Counted from the stretch's first letter, positions 17,875-27,176 are shown. The stretch: 64,000 bases of DNA from JACPNO01 sp963825405 (GCA_963825405.1 CAWGTB010000005.1:434001-498000), one strand, 5' to 3'. Numbers and translations: made by a program. Notes: generated by a model from the letters alone, not told the origin.

Positions 17875-20589
17875 TTAGTTTACAAAGTAAAATTCATTCG
17901 AGCTCAGCAGCACTTGCGCGTACTTGGGCCATGCGGTTTCGCTGGACTTGAGAAACTCCAGGCCTAACTGCAACTCGCGCGGCTCCGGGTCGCGGTCATA
18001 CAACAATCGATACGCCCGGCGAATGCGCCCGGCGTCGTCCGGCCCGCCTTCTTTCGCCACCCGGGCCGAAAGCGCCGCCGCTTGGCGCATGATGAACTCG
18101 CTGTTCAGGAAAAACAGCCGCTGTAGGGGCGTGTTAGTGACGATGCGTCCCTCGCTCGACATGTTCGGATTGGCGAAATCGAACAGAGACAGCGTGCCGT
18201 CCAAACGCCGGCGGCTCACGAATCCGTAAACCGTGCGCTTGTCATTGGTCTCTTCGGTGAGCCGCGCCGGGGCGCCGCCGGACTTGGTATCGAGAGTCCC
18301 CGACGCATAGAGCAGCGAATCGCGCAGCGCTTCCACATCCAGGCGGTGGCGCTGATAATGCCAAAGCAGCCGATTCTCCGGATCGGCCGATTCATTTTTG
18401 TCCGAGCGATCGGCACTGAGCGCATACGCCGACGTGAGCATCATCTCGCGGTGCAGCGATTTGATGGACCATTTGTTTTCGACAAACCGGGCGGCCAGAT
18501 AATCCAATAATTCCGGATGGGTGGGACGCTCCCCCAGCTGGCCGAAATTGCTCGGAGTGCGAACAATTCCCTGCCCGAAATGACCCTGCCAGATGCGATT
18601 CACCAGCACGCGCGCCGTGAGCGGATTCTCAGCGCTGGCGATGCCTTCGGCCAGCTCCAGCCTGCCGCTGCCTTTGGCAAAATGCTGCGGTTCGCCCTTG
18701 CTCAGAATCATTAAGAAACGGCGGGGCGCTTCGTCGCCCAGATTGTCCGGATTGCCGCGAATCTGCACGCGAATATCTTTGGGCTGCTCGACGTCCTGCA
18801 CGGTGTGCAGGTACGGGTACTCAGGCGGCATGGCTTTCTTGTAGGCTTCGAGATCGGCGCGCATGTCCGCCAGATGCTCTTTCCATTCGCCTTCGAGAAA
18901 CCGCTCCAGACCCTTGCCGGTATAGCGGAACACGCCGCCATCCAGTTTGTGGGTCTCCTTCAGTGACTCGCTGGAATAAAAATCGCGCCAGAGAAAAAAC
19001 TTGTCCCGGGTCAGCGAGACCATTTCGGTATTCAGAATCTTGTCGCGATCTTTGGTGCCGCCCAGGCGGATCATGTTCTCCTGGTCTACGGCCCTTTTTT
19101 CCTTGTCGACCGCCACCAGCGCGTCCTGAAACTCGTCAGCGGCTTTGCGCAGATCCGCTTCCGCCGCCTCGCAATTGCCGGGCTTGCACAGCGCGTCCCA
19201 AGCCTTCAGATAAGGATGCTCGCGGACGGGCACGCTCAAGTAGCGGACCAGGCGTTCCAGCGTCTCGGCATCCAAATGCTCTGCGGCGGCGACCGTGAAG
19301 ACGTCTTCTTTTTGCGACGCCATCACGTGCCGGGCCGCCATGAAATACCTGCTCGCGCGGCCGGCGAAGATCTGCGAAAGCTGTTTACTCTGCGCGTCGA
19401 GAAATTCTTTCAGCGCGGTTTCCTGCTCAGTGACTTTTTTCTTCTGGCTGTCGTACGCGTCGACAACATCTTTGGGCGCGAGCGGATAATCGTAGAGCTT
19501 GGTGCTCTGGAACACGCCCAGCATGCCGTAATAGTCTTTGGTGGGAATGGGATCGAACTTGTGATCGTGGCAGGTGGCGCAGGCCACAGTCAGTCCCAGG
19601 AAACCGCGGCTGGTGGCATCCACGCGATCTTCCTGAAACTCCGGGCTCAGCGCGTAAAAACCCAACCCCGCGACCAGCTTTTCCTTATCGGGCAATAGAT
19701 CGCCGGCGATTTGCGCCTTGACGAAAAGATCGTAAGGCATGTCTTCGTTGAACGCCTGGATCACCCAATCGCGGTAGCGGAAGGCGTTGGCATACGGATC
19801 GTCGTTGGTCGAATTCAGACGGTCGTCAGAATAACGCGCCACGTCCAGCCAGTAGCGGCCCCAGCGCTCGCCATATTCTTTCGATGCCAGCAGGCGATCG
19901 ACCACTTTACGAAACGCGTCAGGCGTATTGTCCTTGAGAAATGCATCCACGTCTTCCGGCTTGGGCGGCAGGCCGATCAGATCGAAGGTCGCGCGGCGGA
20001 TTAGCGTGCGTTTATCGGCTGACCGCGCTGGCTTGAGGCCCTTCTCTTCCAGTTTGGCAAGGATGAACGCATCGACCGGCGTCCGCGCCCACGTTTTGTC
20101 TTTTACGACGGGCGGCGCTGTCTTTTTCACCGGCTGGAAACTCCAGAACGCACGCTGCTCCGGCGTGATGACATATTGCTTGCCCTTGGCGGTCTGCGTG
20201 GCTTTGGCCTCCGGCCAGACCGCACCCCCGGCGACCCAGCTTTTCAAATCAGCGATTTCTTCATCCTTCAATTTGCCGCTGGGCGGCATTTTGAACCGTT
20301 CGTGGGTTTGCGCAACCGCCTGAATCAGCAGGCTCTCGTCGGCTTTACCCGGCACGATGGCAGGTCCGGAATTGCCGCCTTTGATCAGCGCCGCGCGCGA
20401 ATCCAGTTCCAATCCGCCCAGACGCGATCCCGTGTGGCAGGCGTAGCAATTCTTTACCAGAACCGGCCGCACGCGCATCTCAAAAAATTCAGCGGGGTCG
20501 GCGGCGGATAATCCGCCGGCAAAAATGAGTAGTACGGTGACGAACCTCAAGGCGCAAGTTTCCCTGCCGTCTAGTCTATCCAAGCGCAT
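17875..20589 (-). CDS. Planctomycete-type cytochrome (PSCyt1-PSCyt2-PSD1; DUF1549/DUF1553)
   Basis: 904 residues from the ATG at 20589; the longer open frame upstream is low-complexity shadow. Signal peptide, then a heme motif CYACH with a distal PPSGKLKDEEIADLKSWV (cytochrome c-like PSCyt1), then DUF1549 (DAFILAKLEEKGL to GERWGRYWLDVARYSD), a second CXXCH (CATCH) within it, a coiled middle, and DUF1553 (LTARVLVNRIWQGHFGQGIVRTPSNFG to SSNEFYFVN). It is exported and heme-binding. Its role is unproven; it always accompanies DUF1501, the next gene. It is divergent to the lipoprotein gene with only 68 nt between starts. Confidence 0.88.
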   Translation of the reverse strand: MRLDRLDGRETCALRFVTVLLIFAGGLSAADPAEFFEMRVRPVLVKNCYACHTGSRLGGLELDSRAALIKGGNSGPAIVPGKADESLLIQAVAQTHERFKMPPSGKLKDEEIADLKSWVAGGAVWPEAKATQTAKGKQYVITPEQRAFWSFQPVKKTAPPVVKDKTWARTPVDAFILAKLEEKGLKPARSADKRTLIRRATFDLIGLPPKPEDVDAFLKDNTPDAFRKVVDRLLASKEYGERWGRYWLDVARYSDDRLNSTNDDPYANAFRYRDWVIQAFNEDMPYDLFVKAQIAGDLLPDKEKLVAGLGFYALSPEFQEDRVDATSRGFLGLTVACATCHDHKFDPIPTKDYYGMLGVFQSTKLYDYPLAPKDVVDAYDSQKKKVTEQETALKEFLDAQSKQLSQIFAGRASRYFMAARHVMASQKEDVFTVAAAEHLDAETLERLVRYLSVPVREHPYLKAWDALCKPGNCEAAEADLRKAADEFQDALVAVDKEKRAVDQENMIRLGGTKDRDKILNTEMVSLTRDKFFLWRDFYSSESLKETHKLDGGVFRYTGKGLERFLEGEWKEHLADMRADLEAYKKAMPPEYPYLHTVQDVEQPKDIRVQIRGNPDNLGDEAPRRFLMILSKGEPQHFAKGSGRLELAEGIASAENPLTARVLVNRIWQGHFGQGIVRTPSNFGQLGERPTHPELLDYLAARFVENKWSIKSLHREMMLTSAYALSADRSDKNESADPENRLLWHYQRHRLDVEALRDSLLYASGTLDTKSGGAPARLTEETNDKRTVYGFVSRRRLDGTLSLFDFANPNMSSEGRIVTNTPLQRLFFLNSEFIMRQAAALSARVAKEGGPDDAGRIRRAYRLLYDRDPEPRELQLGLEFLKSSETAWPKYAQVLLSSNEFYFVN

Positions 20590-20657
20590 CGAGAGGCGTC
20601 CACCTCTAGCGCAGTCCGGGCCGGTTCGGTAGAATAAAAGCTTCAGGCCTACAAATA

Positions 20658-21278
20658 ATGAAGAAACTATTAGTTGCGGCGACGACCGCCTGTTTGTGTC
20701 TGTTGGCGGGCTGTGGCGATTCCGCACCGCCGGCCGCTGCGGTAAAAAAGGAGGTCGCGCCGCCCGAGCCGGTGAAGGGACGGAGCGCGCTCTACCAGAT
20801 GTATGGCGCAGCACGCTCGTGGGCGTCGGACGCGCAGGTTCTCGAACTGCACAGCATCCATCTGCCGGAAGTGAAGAGCGAGCGCGGCAAAGCAGCAGCC
20901 TGGCAGGCGACGTTCGTTTCTCAACAGGCGGGCAAGGCGCGCACTTACACCTACTCAGTGATAGAAGCGGAAGGCAACCTGCACAAAGGCGTCTTCGCCG
21001 GCCAGGATGAAGGCTGGTCAGGTCCACGCGGCACGCAGAAGCCTTTCCTGATTGCCGCTGTGAAGACCGATTCCGACGAAGTGCTCGAGACCGCGCTCAA
21101 AAAAGCTGGCGAATACGAGAAAAAATTTCCTAACAAGGAAATTTCCTTCCTGCTGGAACAGACCAACCGTTTTCCGGACGCCGTGTGGCGCGTAGTGTGG
21201 GGCACGAGCGTCGGTATCAGCGATTTCTCCATCTTCGTTGACGCAACCACCGGCGTCTATCAACAGACGATGCGGTAG
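20658..21278 (+). CDS. Putative lipoprotein of unknown function
   Basis: 206 residues. A lipoprotein signal, MKKLLVAATTACLCLLAGC, places the acylated Cys at residue 19. The mature part starts with an Ala/Pro linker, then a single domain with AARSWASDAQVLELHSI, ARTYTYSVIEAEGNLHKGV and a C-terminal VWRVVWGTSVGISDFSIFVDATTGVY. The ending resembles PepSY-like domains, where a strand ends in a D-x-x-x-G-turn, but I do not make that a firm call. It lies 5 nt before murQ in the same direction, so it is probably the first gene of that operon. Confidence 0.75.
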   Translation: MKKLLVAATTACLCLLAGCGDSAPPAAAVKKEVAPPEPVKGRSALYQMYGAARSWASDAQVLELHSIHLPEVKSERGKAAAWQATFVSQQAGKARTYTYSVIEAEGNLHKGVFAGQDEGWSGPRGTQKPFLIAAVKTDSDEVLETALKKAGEYEKKFPNKEISFLLEQTNRFPDAVWRVVWGTSVGISDFSIFVDATTGVYQQTMR

Positions 21279-21283
21279 CGCCC

Positions 21284-22195
21284 GTGCTGGAAAAACTGCT
21301 TACCGAGCAGACCAATCCGGCGTCGGAGGGAATCGACGCGCTGCCGACGGAGCAGATTCTCCGCATCATCCAAAATGAAGACCGCACGGTGGCGGATGCC
21401 GTGGGCACGCAACTGCCAGCCATCGGACAGGCCGTGGATGCTATTGTCGCGGCGATGGAACACGGCGGCCGGCTTTTCTACATCGGCGCAGGCACCAGCG
21501 GCCGGCTGGGCGTGCTGGATGCCGCCGAGTGCCCGCCGACTTTTGGCGTATCGCCGGATTTGGTGCAAGGCATCATCGCGGGTGGAGAAGCCGCGCTGGC
21601 CCGCTCGACCGAAACCAGCGAAGACGATGCGGCCATGGGCGCGCACGATCTGAAACAGCGCGGCTTCACGTCGGCAGATGTGCTGGTAGGCATCGCGGCC
21701 AGCGGCCGCACGCCGTATGTGCTGGGCGCGGTCGCTGAAGCCAATCGCCTGGGCGCAGTCACGGCTGGCATCAGTTGCACGCCCGGTTCCGAGCTCGCGC
21801 GCGCGGTGAAGATCCCAATCACGCCGCTGGTGGGGCCGGAGGTGATGACCGGGTCCACGCGCATGAAGGCCGGGACCGCGACCAAGCTCATTCTCAATAT
21901 GCTGACCACCGCCAGCTTTATTCGTCTGGGCTACGTCTATAGCAATCTGATGGTGAATGTTCAGCCGAAAAATTCCAAGCTGCTGGACCGCGCCCAGCGC
22001 ATTGTCGCCCAAGCGGGAGAAGTTTCGCACGAACGCGCGGGAGCGCTGCTCGAAGCCGCCGGCAACGACGTGCGTACGGCGATCGTGATGGCTAAAACCA
22101 ACCTCGACCGCGACCACGCGCGCCAGCGCCTGGCTGCGGCGCACGGTCGAATTCCGGTGGCGCTGGGAGCGAACCTGGGAGAAAAGAATGGATAA
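21284..22195 (+). CDS. murQ: N-acetylmuramic acid 6-phosphate etherase
   Basis: 303 residues from a GTG. MurQ cleaves the lactyl ether of MurNAc-6-phosphate to give GlcNAc-6-phosphate in cell-wall recycling. The SIS fold is clear: GGRLFYIGAGTSGRLGVLDAAECPPTFG, the GIAASGRTPYVLGA sugar-phosphate loop, and GPEVMTGSTRMKAGTATK with the catalytic Glu. ETSEDDAAMG follows the family pattern. It is just downstream of the lipoprotein gene and overlaps murA by 8 nt, linking recycling to the first committed step of precursor synthesis. Confidence 0.95.
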   Translation: MLEKLLTEQTNPASEGIDALPTEQILRIIQNEDRTVADAVGTQLPAIGQAVDAIVAAMEHGGRLFYIGAGTSGRLGVLDAAECPPTFGVSPDLVQGIIAGGEAALARSTETSEDDAAMGAHDLKQRGFTSADVLVGIAASGRTPYVLGAVAEANRLGAVTAGISCTPGSELARAVKIPITPLVGPEVMTGSTRMKAGTATKLILNMLTTASFIRLGYVYSNLMVNVQPKNSKLLDRAQRIVAQAGEVSHERAGALLEAAGNDVRTAIVMAKTNLDRDHARQRLAAAHGRIPVALGANLGEKNG

Positions 22196-23444
22196 ATTCG
22201 TCATCCAAGGTGGCGCACACCTCGAAGGCGAAATCTCAACCAGCGGCTCCAAGAATTCCGCGCTGCCCGCCATTGCTGCCTGCCTGCTGACGGATCATCA
22301 GGTGACGTTGCGCCGCATTCCTCGCGTGCGCGATATCCGCACCATGGAGCGATTGCTGGTGGATATTGGCGCGGTAGTCGATGTCGGTGATGGCGGCGTG
22401 GCCATCCGCACGCCGGCGATCCGTTCACCCGAGGCTCCCTACGAGCTGGTGAAAACCATGCGCGCTTCAAGCCTGGTGCTGGGTCCACTGGTGGCCCGGG
22501 CCGGCCGCGCGCGCGTCTCCCTTCCCGGCGGCTGCGCCATTGGCGCGCGGCCTATCAACCTGCATTTGGCTGGTCTGGAAAAACTGGGCGCGCGCATTCA
22601 CCAGACTCACGGATACATCGAAGCCGAAGCGCCGGAGGGACTGCGCGGCGGCAATGTCCGCTTCGATCGCATTACCGTAACCGGCACCGAAGATCTGATG
22701 ATGGCGGCTACTCTGGCGCGCGGCGAAACGGTGATCGAAAACGCGGCGCGCGAGCCTGAAGTGCAGGATCTCGCCAATCTGCTCACCAAAATGGGCGCGC
22801 GCATTGAAGGCGCCGGAACCGCGACGATTCGCATCCAAGGTGTGGACAAACTGGGCGGCGCCGAGCACACCATCATCAGCGATCGCATTGAAGCCGGTAC
22901 GTTCCTGGTGGCCGCGGCGATTACAGGCGGCGATGTACGCATAACCGGCTGCGTCCCCGAGCATGTGAATGCGCTAGTCGAAAAATTGCGCGCGGCCGGC
23001 GTCGTCATCAGCGAGACTGCGCCCGACACGCTGCATGTGCGAGCCAACGGCGGGCTGCGGTCCGTCGATATGTCAACCGAGGAATACCCGGGATTCGCCA
23101 CCGACTTACAAGCCCAGTACATGGCGCTGATGACCCAGGCCGAAGGGCAGGCCGTGATCACCGAGACGATTTTCGAGAACCGCTTCATGCACGCGCAGGA
23201 ACTGGCGCGCATGGGCGCCGACATTCGTATCGAAGGCAATCGCGCCGTCGTCACCGGACCTACGCCGCTGAGTGGCGCGGGTGTGATCGCCTCCGATCTG
23301 CGCGCCAGCGCTTCGCTGGTGCTGGCGGCACTAGTCGCCCGCGGGGAAACCGTGATCGACCGCGTGTACCATATCGATCGCGGCTATGAGAAAATCGAAG
23401 AAAAATTGGCGCGCGTAGGCGCCCGCATCCGCCGCAGCGAATAG
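22188..23444 (+). CDS. murA: UDP-N-acetylglucosamine 1-carboxyvinyltransferase
   Basis: 418 residues, the normal MurA length. It transfers enolpyruvate to UDP-GlcNAc, the first step of peptidoglycan precursor synthesis, in the cytoplasm. Visible are the start FVIQGGAHLEGEISTSGSKNSALP (split family signature), MRASSLVLGPLVARAG, the loop LPGGCAIGARPINLH with the catalytic, fosfomycin-binding Cys, and the C-terminal DLRASASLVLAALVARG with YHIDRGYEKIEEKL. The Cys rather than Asp at the loop predicts fosfomycin sensitivity. Its start overlaps the murQ end by 8 nt. Confidence 0.97.
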   Translation: MDKFVIQGGAHLEGEISTSGSKNSALPAIAACLLTDHQVTLRRIPRVRDIRTMERLLVDIGAVVDVGDGGVAIRTPAIRSPEAPYELVKTMRASSLVLGPLVARAGRARVSLPGGCAIGARPINLHLAGLEKLGARIHQTHGYIEAEAPEGLRGGNVRFDRITVTGTEDLMMAATLARGETVIENAAREPEVQDLANLLTKMGARIEGAGTATIRIQGVDKLGGAEHTIISDRIEAGTFLVAAAITGGDVRITGCVPEHVNALVEKLRAAGVVISETAPDTLHVRANGGLRSVDMSTEEYPGFATDLQAQYMALMTQAEGQAVITETIFENRFMHAQELARMGADIRIEGNRAVVTGPTPLSGAGVIASDLRASASLVLAALVARGETVIDRVYHIDRGYEKIEEKLARVGARIRRSE

Positions 23445-23459
23445 TCAGGAGAACATCAC

Positions 23460-23828
23460 ATGACCCACAGCCCCGGATTTCTTGCCCTGGTGAACGACGC
23501 CAAGAAGCATGTGCGCGAAACCGATATCGACGGCTACCGCAAGATGCTGGATGCGAAGCAGAATCACATTCTGGTGGACGTGCGCGAGGACAATGAGTGG
23601 ACCGCCGGACACGCCGCCGGCGCGGTGCACCTGAGCAAGGGCATTATTGAGCGCGACATCGAGACCAAAGTGCCGGACAAAAACGCCACGTTGGTGCTTT
23701 ATTGCGGAGGCGGATTTCGCTCGGCGCTGGCCGGCGAGGCGCTACAAAAAATGGGCTATGCCAATGTGATTTCGCTCGATGGCGGCTGGCGCGCGTACAA
23801 AGAGTCCGGACTGCCGCTCGAAAAATAG
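23460..23828 (+). CDS. Single-domain rhodanese (sulfurtransferase)
   Basis: 122 residues, one rhodanese domain. ILVDVREDNEWTAGHAAGAVHLSKG is followed by LVLYCGGGFRSALAGEAL, with the active-site Cys in the loop CGGGFRS, and LDGGWRAYKESGLPLE. The loop length fits the small GlpE/PspE-like sulfurtransferases. AGGAG sits 8 nt before the ATG and murA ends 15 nt upstream, so it is in the mur operon. Its sulfur acceptor is unknown. Confidence 0.9.
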   Translation: MTHSPGFLALVNDAKKHVRETDIDGYRKMLDAKQNHILVDVREDNEWTAGHAAGAVHLSKGIIERDIETKVPDKNATLVLYCGGGFRSALAGEALQKMGYANVISLDGGWRAYKESGLPLEK

Positions 23829-23835
23829 ACGCGGC

Positions 23836-24165
23836 TCACCAGCGAAAAAGCAGCGCGGTGGATTCCCGGATGACATAAACGAAGACCACCAGTTCCAGGC
23901 AGCGGAACAGCCGTTCCAGCGCAACCCCCAGAATCTCGAATCGCAGCACCAGACCGCAAACCAGCCCCGCCAGAACCCAATAGCTGTCCAGAGTGTCATA
24001 CGACCCGTGCCAGTACGAGAGCAGCACGCCGTAATACACCAGCGGCCAATTGCTCTCCAGGCTTAGCCGGAAGCGCAGGCAGCCCGTGAGCAGCGTCGAT
24101 CCAATGACGAACAGGATGACCATGTTGCCTAGCGTGAGGTCGAACCAGGTGTTCAAAATGCCCAT
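23836..24165 (-). CDS. Small membrane protein in the decaheme/barrel operon
   Basis: 109 residues, three likely membrane segments (about 9-31, 42-68 and 80-103), rich in aromatic residues (WHGSYDTLDSYWVL). I do not recognise a family. It starts inside the end of the barrel gene (13-nt overlap), so it should be translated together with the barrel and the decaheme cytochrome. It has no heme motif (CXXCH) and only two isolated cysteines. It may anchor or mature the complex in the inner membrane, but that is inference from position. Confidence 0.65.
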   Translation of the reverse strand: MGILNTWFDLTLGNMVILFVIGSTLLTGCLRFRLSLESNWPLVYYGVLLSYWHGSYDTLDSYWVLAGLVCGLVLRFEILGVALERLFRCLELVVFVYVIRESTALLFRW

Positions 24166-26222
24166 TGCACACTCGTAAATCCGGTATGGGCGCGATAGTT
24201 CTGCGCCGCGGAAAACAGGCCAAAGTCTTCCTGGTAGCGATAAAGCTGCCAGCCGGCATTCCAGCGCACCTTGCTGTTGAGGCGTACCGAGACACGCGCC
24301 ATCGGCGTCTGGAAGCTGAGTGGAAATGTTTGGACCGAAGTTAGCAGCGCGGAAACAGGATCGGCGCCGGCGGCAACCGGAGAGTTGCGGCCGTCGCCGG
24401 TATCGCGGGTGATGGAATAGCCGGCGTACAAATCGGCGCGGCGGCCGATGGCCAGACGGATTCCGAGGTTCCCCGCGTGAATATTGCTGATGTAGAGTGA
24501 TGTGCTATCCACCGGCAGGTTCGCGGGAAGCCCGGCAAAGAAAGAGAGGCCGGACAGGGTATCGAGATGCAGCCTGGTATAGCCGGCATCGAGCGTGAAC
24601 CAGCTTCGTGCGGCCCAGGAAGCGTTTGCCGAGTAATTGCGGCTGTGGGAGCTGAAAGAGGTGATCGAAATCGAGTTGTTGTTGTAGTTCTCGCGATAAC
24701 CCGCCACCAGCGTCAGACTCTTGGTCTTGTATTGGGCGCGCCCGCCAAGGACGTGATAGTTCTTTTCACTCACAGGGTAAAACGGCCGGTCGGCGCTGCC
24801 GACTTCTCCTTCGAGCATGAAGCTCAAAGGATGAATCGGCTGAAAACGGATTCCGGCCACACCGGAGTTAAGGTGATTGGTTTGCTCGGCTTGTGGCCCA
24901 GTGACCGGACCGGGCGGTTGCTGGAAGTCTTCGATGGACCGCACCAGGCGGGTGGAATAGTGGTAACCGCCGTAGAAACCAAGCCACTTAGCCACGCGGT
25001 ACTGCGCATCGGTGCTGTTGGTGATGGTGCGGATCCCCAGGAACTGGAAGTTTAGATTCGTGGGAACAGCAGACCCGTTGTCGAATTCGCTATACACCGC
25101 GTTGCCGTCGATGCGCGTGTTGTTCACCGAAGTGTTGTTGGTGATGGTGAGCCGTTCGGTGGGAAACAGGCTGAGGGTTAAGTCGCCCCCGGTGACCGGA
25201 CGCCGCGCGTCACCGGTGACCACGATCTGGCGATTGAGTGCGCCAAACAAAGGGCTCGCTCCGATGGCCGATTCATCCAGCAGAAAATCGCCGACGCCGC
25301 CGGTGTAGCTGATCCGCCCGTTGGCGGCCCAGCGCTTGCGGTCGGTGTGCAGATTGGCGAACCAGCCGGGCGCCCGGCCGCGATAGGGTTGCGACCGGTT
25401 GAAGCTGGTGAGCGTGGTGGCATCGGTGCGGTTGTTTCCCGCTTCCGGCTGGTTCAGGAAATTGGGGGTGTCTTCCTTGAAGTAGTCCCACCGGCGCATC
25501 CAGGTGAGTTTGAAGCCGGCCAGTTCCACGTCTCCGCCCACGCGGTATTCGTTCCACTCCCGGCGCACATTGGCGAACAGCGGGAACTCGTCGCCCTGAA
25601 TGTCGAACTCCTGCACGGTGGTGAGCGCGGGGCCGTCCTGGACGTTGCGCGAATAGCCCAGCCGCAGCTTGAACCGCGATTGCGGCCAGAGCGTGAGATC
25701 GTGATCCTGCATGCGCCGCTCGGTGTCCATCAAATGCTCGCCCTGTGCAATGGTGAGAGCGGGGTTGTAGTAATCGTTCAAGCGCCACTGCATGTCATAG
25801 CGGTAGATGCCATTTTTTTGCACGCGCAGCATGGCGGACTGGTACGGGTCGTTGCCTAGTCCGAGCGTGGTGAGGACGATTTCATCGAACAGCCCTCCCT
25901 TGCCGTCGAGCGAGTGCACGCTGAGCTGGCTGCTAAGCAGGCGGATGCCGTTGCCGTAGTTGACGTCACTGCGGTACTGGCCCAGGTTTCCGTCGACGTT
26001 ACTGAAACGGTAACCGGTTTCGAACGAGTTCATGATGTTGTATCCGGAAACGTTTTCACCGCGCGGGCTGCCAACGGTGTCCGGAGTGGGCGCGACGGGT
26101 TGCTGGCCGCTGAGCGCCGCCGCCAGTAGCGGAAGCGCGCCGACACGCAGCGCGATTTTGGCCTTGACCCTGGCTCTAACGCTAGCTCTAGCGAAGGAAG
26201 AACTCATTGCTGTTCGATCCAT
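24153..26222 (-). CDS. MtrB/PioB-like outer-membrane beta-barrel (decaheme-associated)
   Basis: 689 residues. The start at 26222 gives a basic N-terminus and signal peptide (ALRVGALPLLAAALSG); an ATG at 26207 is possible. The rest has dense alternating beta strands (FETGYRFSNVDGN, KLRLGYSRNVQDGP, VAGYRENYNNNSI) and ends in W-A-F, the aromatic C-terminal signal of outer-membrane barrels. In size and texture it matches MtrB/PioB, the porin that wraps a decaheme cytochrome. The decaheme gene directly upstream overlaps it by 35 nt, which is the best support. No CXXC near the N-terminus, unlike Shewanella MtrB. Confidence 0.78.
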   Translation of the reverse strand: MDRTAMSSSFARASVRARVKAKIALRVGALPLLAAALSGQQPVAPTPDTVGSPRGENVSGYNIMNSFETGYRFSNVDGNLGQYRSDVNYGNGIRLLSSQLSVHSLDGKGGLFDEIVLTTLGLGNDPYQSAMLRVQKNGIYRYDMQWRLNDYYNPALTIAQGEHLMDTERRMQDHDLTLWPQSRFKLRLGYSRNVQDGPALTTVQEFDIQGDEFPLFANVRREWNEYRVGGDVELAGFKLTWMRRWDYFKEDTPNFLNQPEAGNNRTDATTLTSFNRSQPYRGRAPGWFANLHTDRKRWAANGRISYTGGVGDFLLDESAIGASPLFGALNRQIVVTGDARRPVTGGDLTLSLFPTERLTITNNTSVNNTRIDGNAVYSEFDNGSAVPTNLNFQFLGIRTITNSTDAQYRVAKWLGFYGGYHYSTRLVRSIEDFQQPPGPVTGPQAEQTNHLNSGVAGIRFQPIHPLSFMLEGEVGSADRPFYPVSEKNYHVLGGRAQYKTKSLTLVAGYRENYNNNSISITSFSSHSRNYSANASWAARSWFTLDAGYTRLHLDTLSGLSFFAGLPANLPVDSTSLYISNIHAGNLGIRLAIGRRADLYAGYSITRDTGDGRNSPVAAGADPVSALLTSVQTFPLSFQTPMARVSVRLNSKVRWNAGWQLYRYQEDFGLFSAAQNYRAHTGFTSVQWAF

Positions 26223-27099
26223 GAATGCGGACGTGGCACGTGGTGCACTGCTGGAACCGCGGATCCAGCAGGTTATGCGAATTGGCCAGCGGCGTCTCGC
26301 CGCTGGCGCGCCTGCCGAAGGTGCCGGCGCCGTTATGGCACTCCAGGCACACCGTGAACACTACCGGACGCCGCAACAGCTTGGCGTTCATCGAGCCGTG
26401 CGGGCTATGGCACGTCCCACAGCCTTCGACCCGCACCGCGGCATGCTCGAAAACAAAGGGCCCGCGTTTGTCGGAATGGCATTTCAGGCACGGCTCCTCA
26501 TTTCCCAGCGCCTGATCGACCATTTGCGGCCGTAGTCCCATGTTCCAGCTGGCAGCGGACGCGCCGTGCGGATTGTGGCAGTCGGTGCACTTCATAAAGC
26601 CTTCGTTGACGCGATGCTTAAAGGGCATGGAGAATTGCGCGCGCGTCGGCAGGTGACAGGAGTAGCACAACTCGTTCTGGGCAGAGGCCAGGAGAAATTT
26701 CGGAGCGGGCGATTTATGAATCGAGTGGCAGTTGGTGCAGATCACGTCGGCCTGCGAATGGCGGGAGCGGCGGATATTGGCGCGCGAGAGGTCTTTGGCA
26801 TGACACGTCAGACAGGCATCGAGGGTCTGCCGGGCGTCGAGCGCGGAAAACGCTCGGATGGTGGCTTTGCCTCCGCCGGCGGCCACGTGCGCCTTTCCGG
26901 GCCCATGACAACTCTCGCATCCGGCTCGCTCGGGAGGCTCTTTACCGGACGCCACACTCTTATAGTGCGGATTCTTATAGAACGGAGCCCAGACGTCGGC
27001 GTGACAGGTCTTGCAGGCCTCGCTTCCGGCATAATCCGAGGGCGGGCCCACTGCACCCGCCGCCGCTGCCGCCACGAAAAGCAATAACCAGTGCGCCAT
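26188..27099 (-). CDS. Decaheme c-type cytochrome, MtrA/DmsE family
   Basis: 303 residues with a Sec signal peptide (MAHWLLLFVAAAAAGAVG). Ten CXXCH heme sites are present: CKTCH (residues 29-33), CESCH, CLTCH, CTNCH, CYSCH, CTDCH, CLKCH, CGTCH, CLECH and CTTCH. Heme number and length fit MtrA/PioA/DmsE, periplasmic decaheme cytochromes that sit in an outer-membrane porin and pass electrons across it. The barrel gene follows with a 35-nt overlap. No MtrC-like surface cytochrome or CymA-like quinol oxidase is in the window, so direction of electron flow cannot be told. Confidence 0.9.
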   Translation of the reverse strand: MAHWLLLFVAAAAAGAVGPPSDYAGSEACKTCHADVWAPFYKNPHYKSVASGKEPPERAGCESCHGPGKAHVAAGGGKATIRAFSALDARQTLDACLTCHAKDLSRANIRRSRHSQADVICTNCHSIHKSPAPKFLLASAQNELCYSCHLPTRAQFSMPFKHRVNEGFMKCTDCHNPHGASAASWNMGLRPQMVDQALGNEEPCLKCHSDKRGPFVFEHAAVRVEGCGTCHSPHGSMNAKLLRRPVVFTVCLECHNGAGTFGRRASGETPLANSHNLLDPRFQQCTTCHVRIHGSNSNEFFLR

Positions 27100-27176
27100 T
27101 TTTTGACTATAAACGACGCCTCGCGCAACATTTGCTAAATCTCGCCCGCTCTAATCCAAAACCGGGGTTATACGGG

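Noticed and set aside
20590..21027. N-terminal extension of the cytochrome frame
   Set aside because: Arg/Pro/Ser-rich shadow over the divergent lipoprotein gene; a signal peptide appears only from 20589.
26160..26205. Short repeated CTAGCTCTAGCG-like bases at the barrel gene start as a regulatory repeat
   Set aside because: They encode the basic part of the signal peptide (ARASVRARVKAK) and the repeats are imperfect and short.
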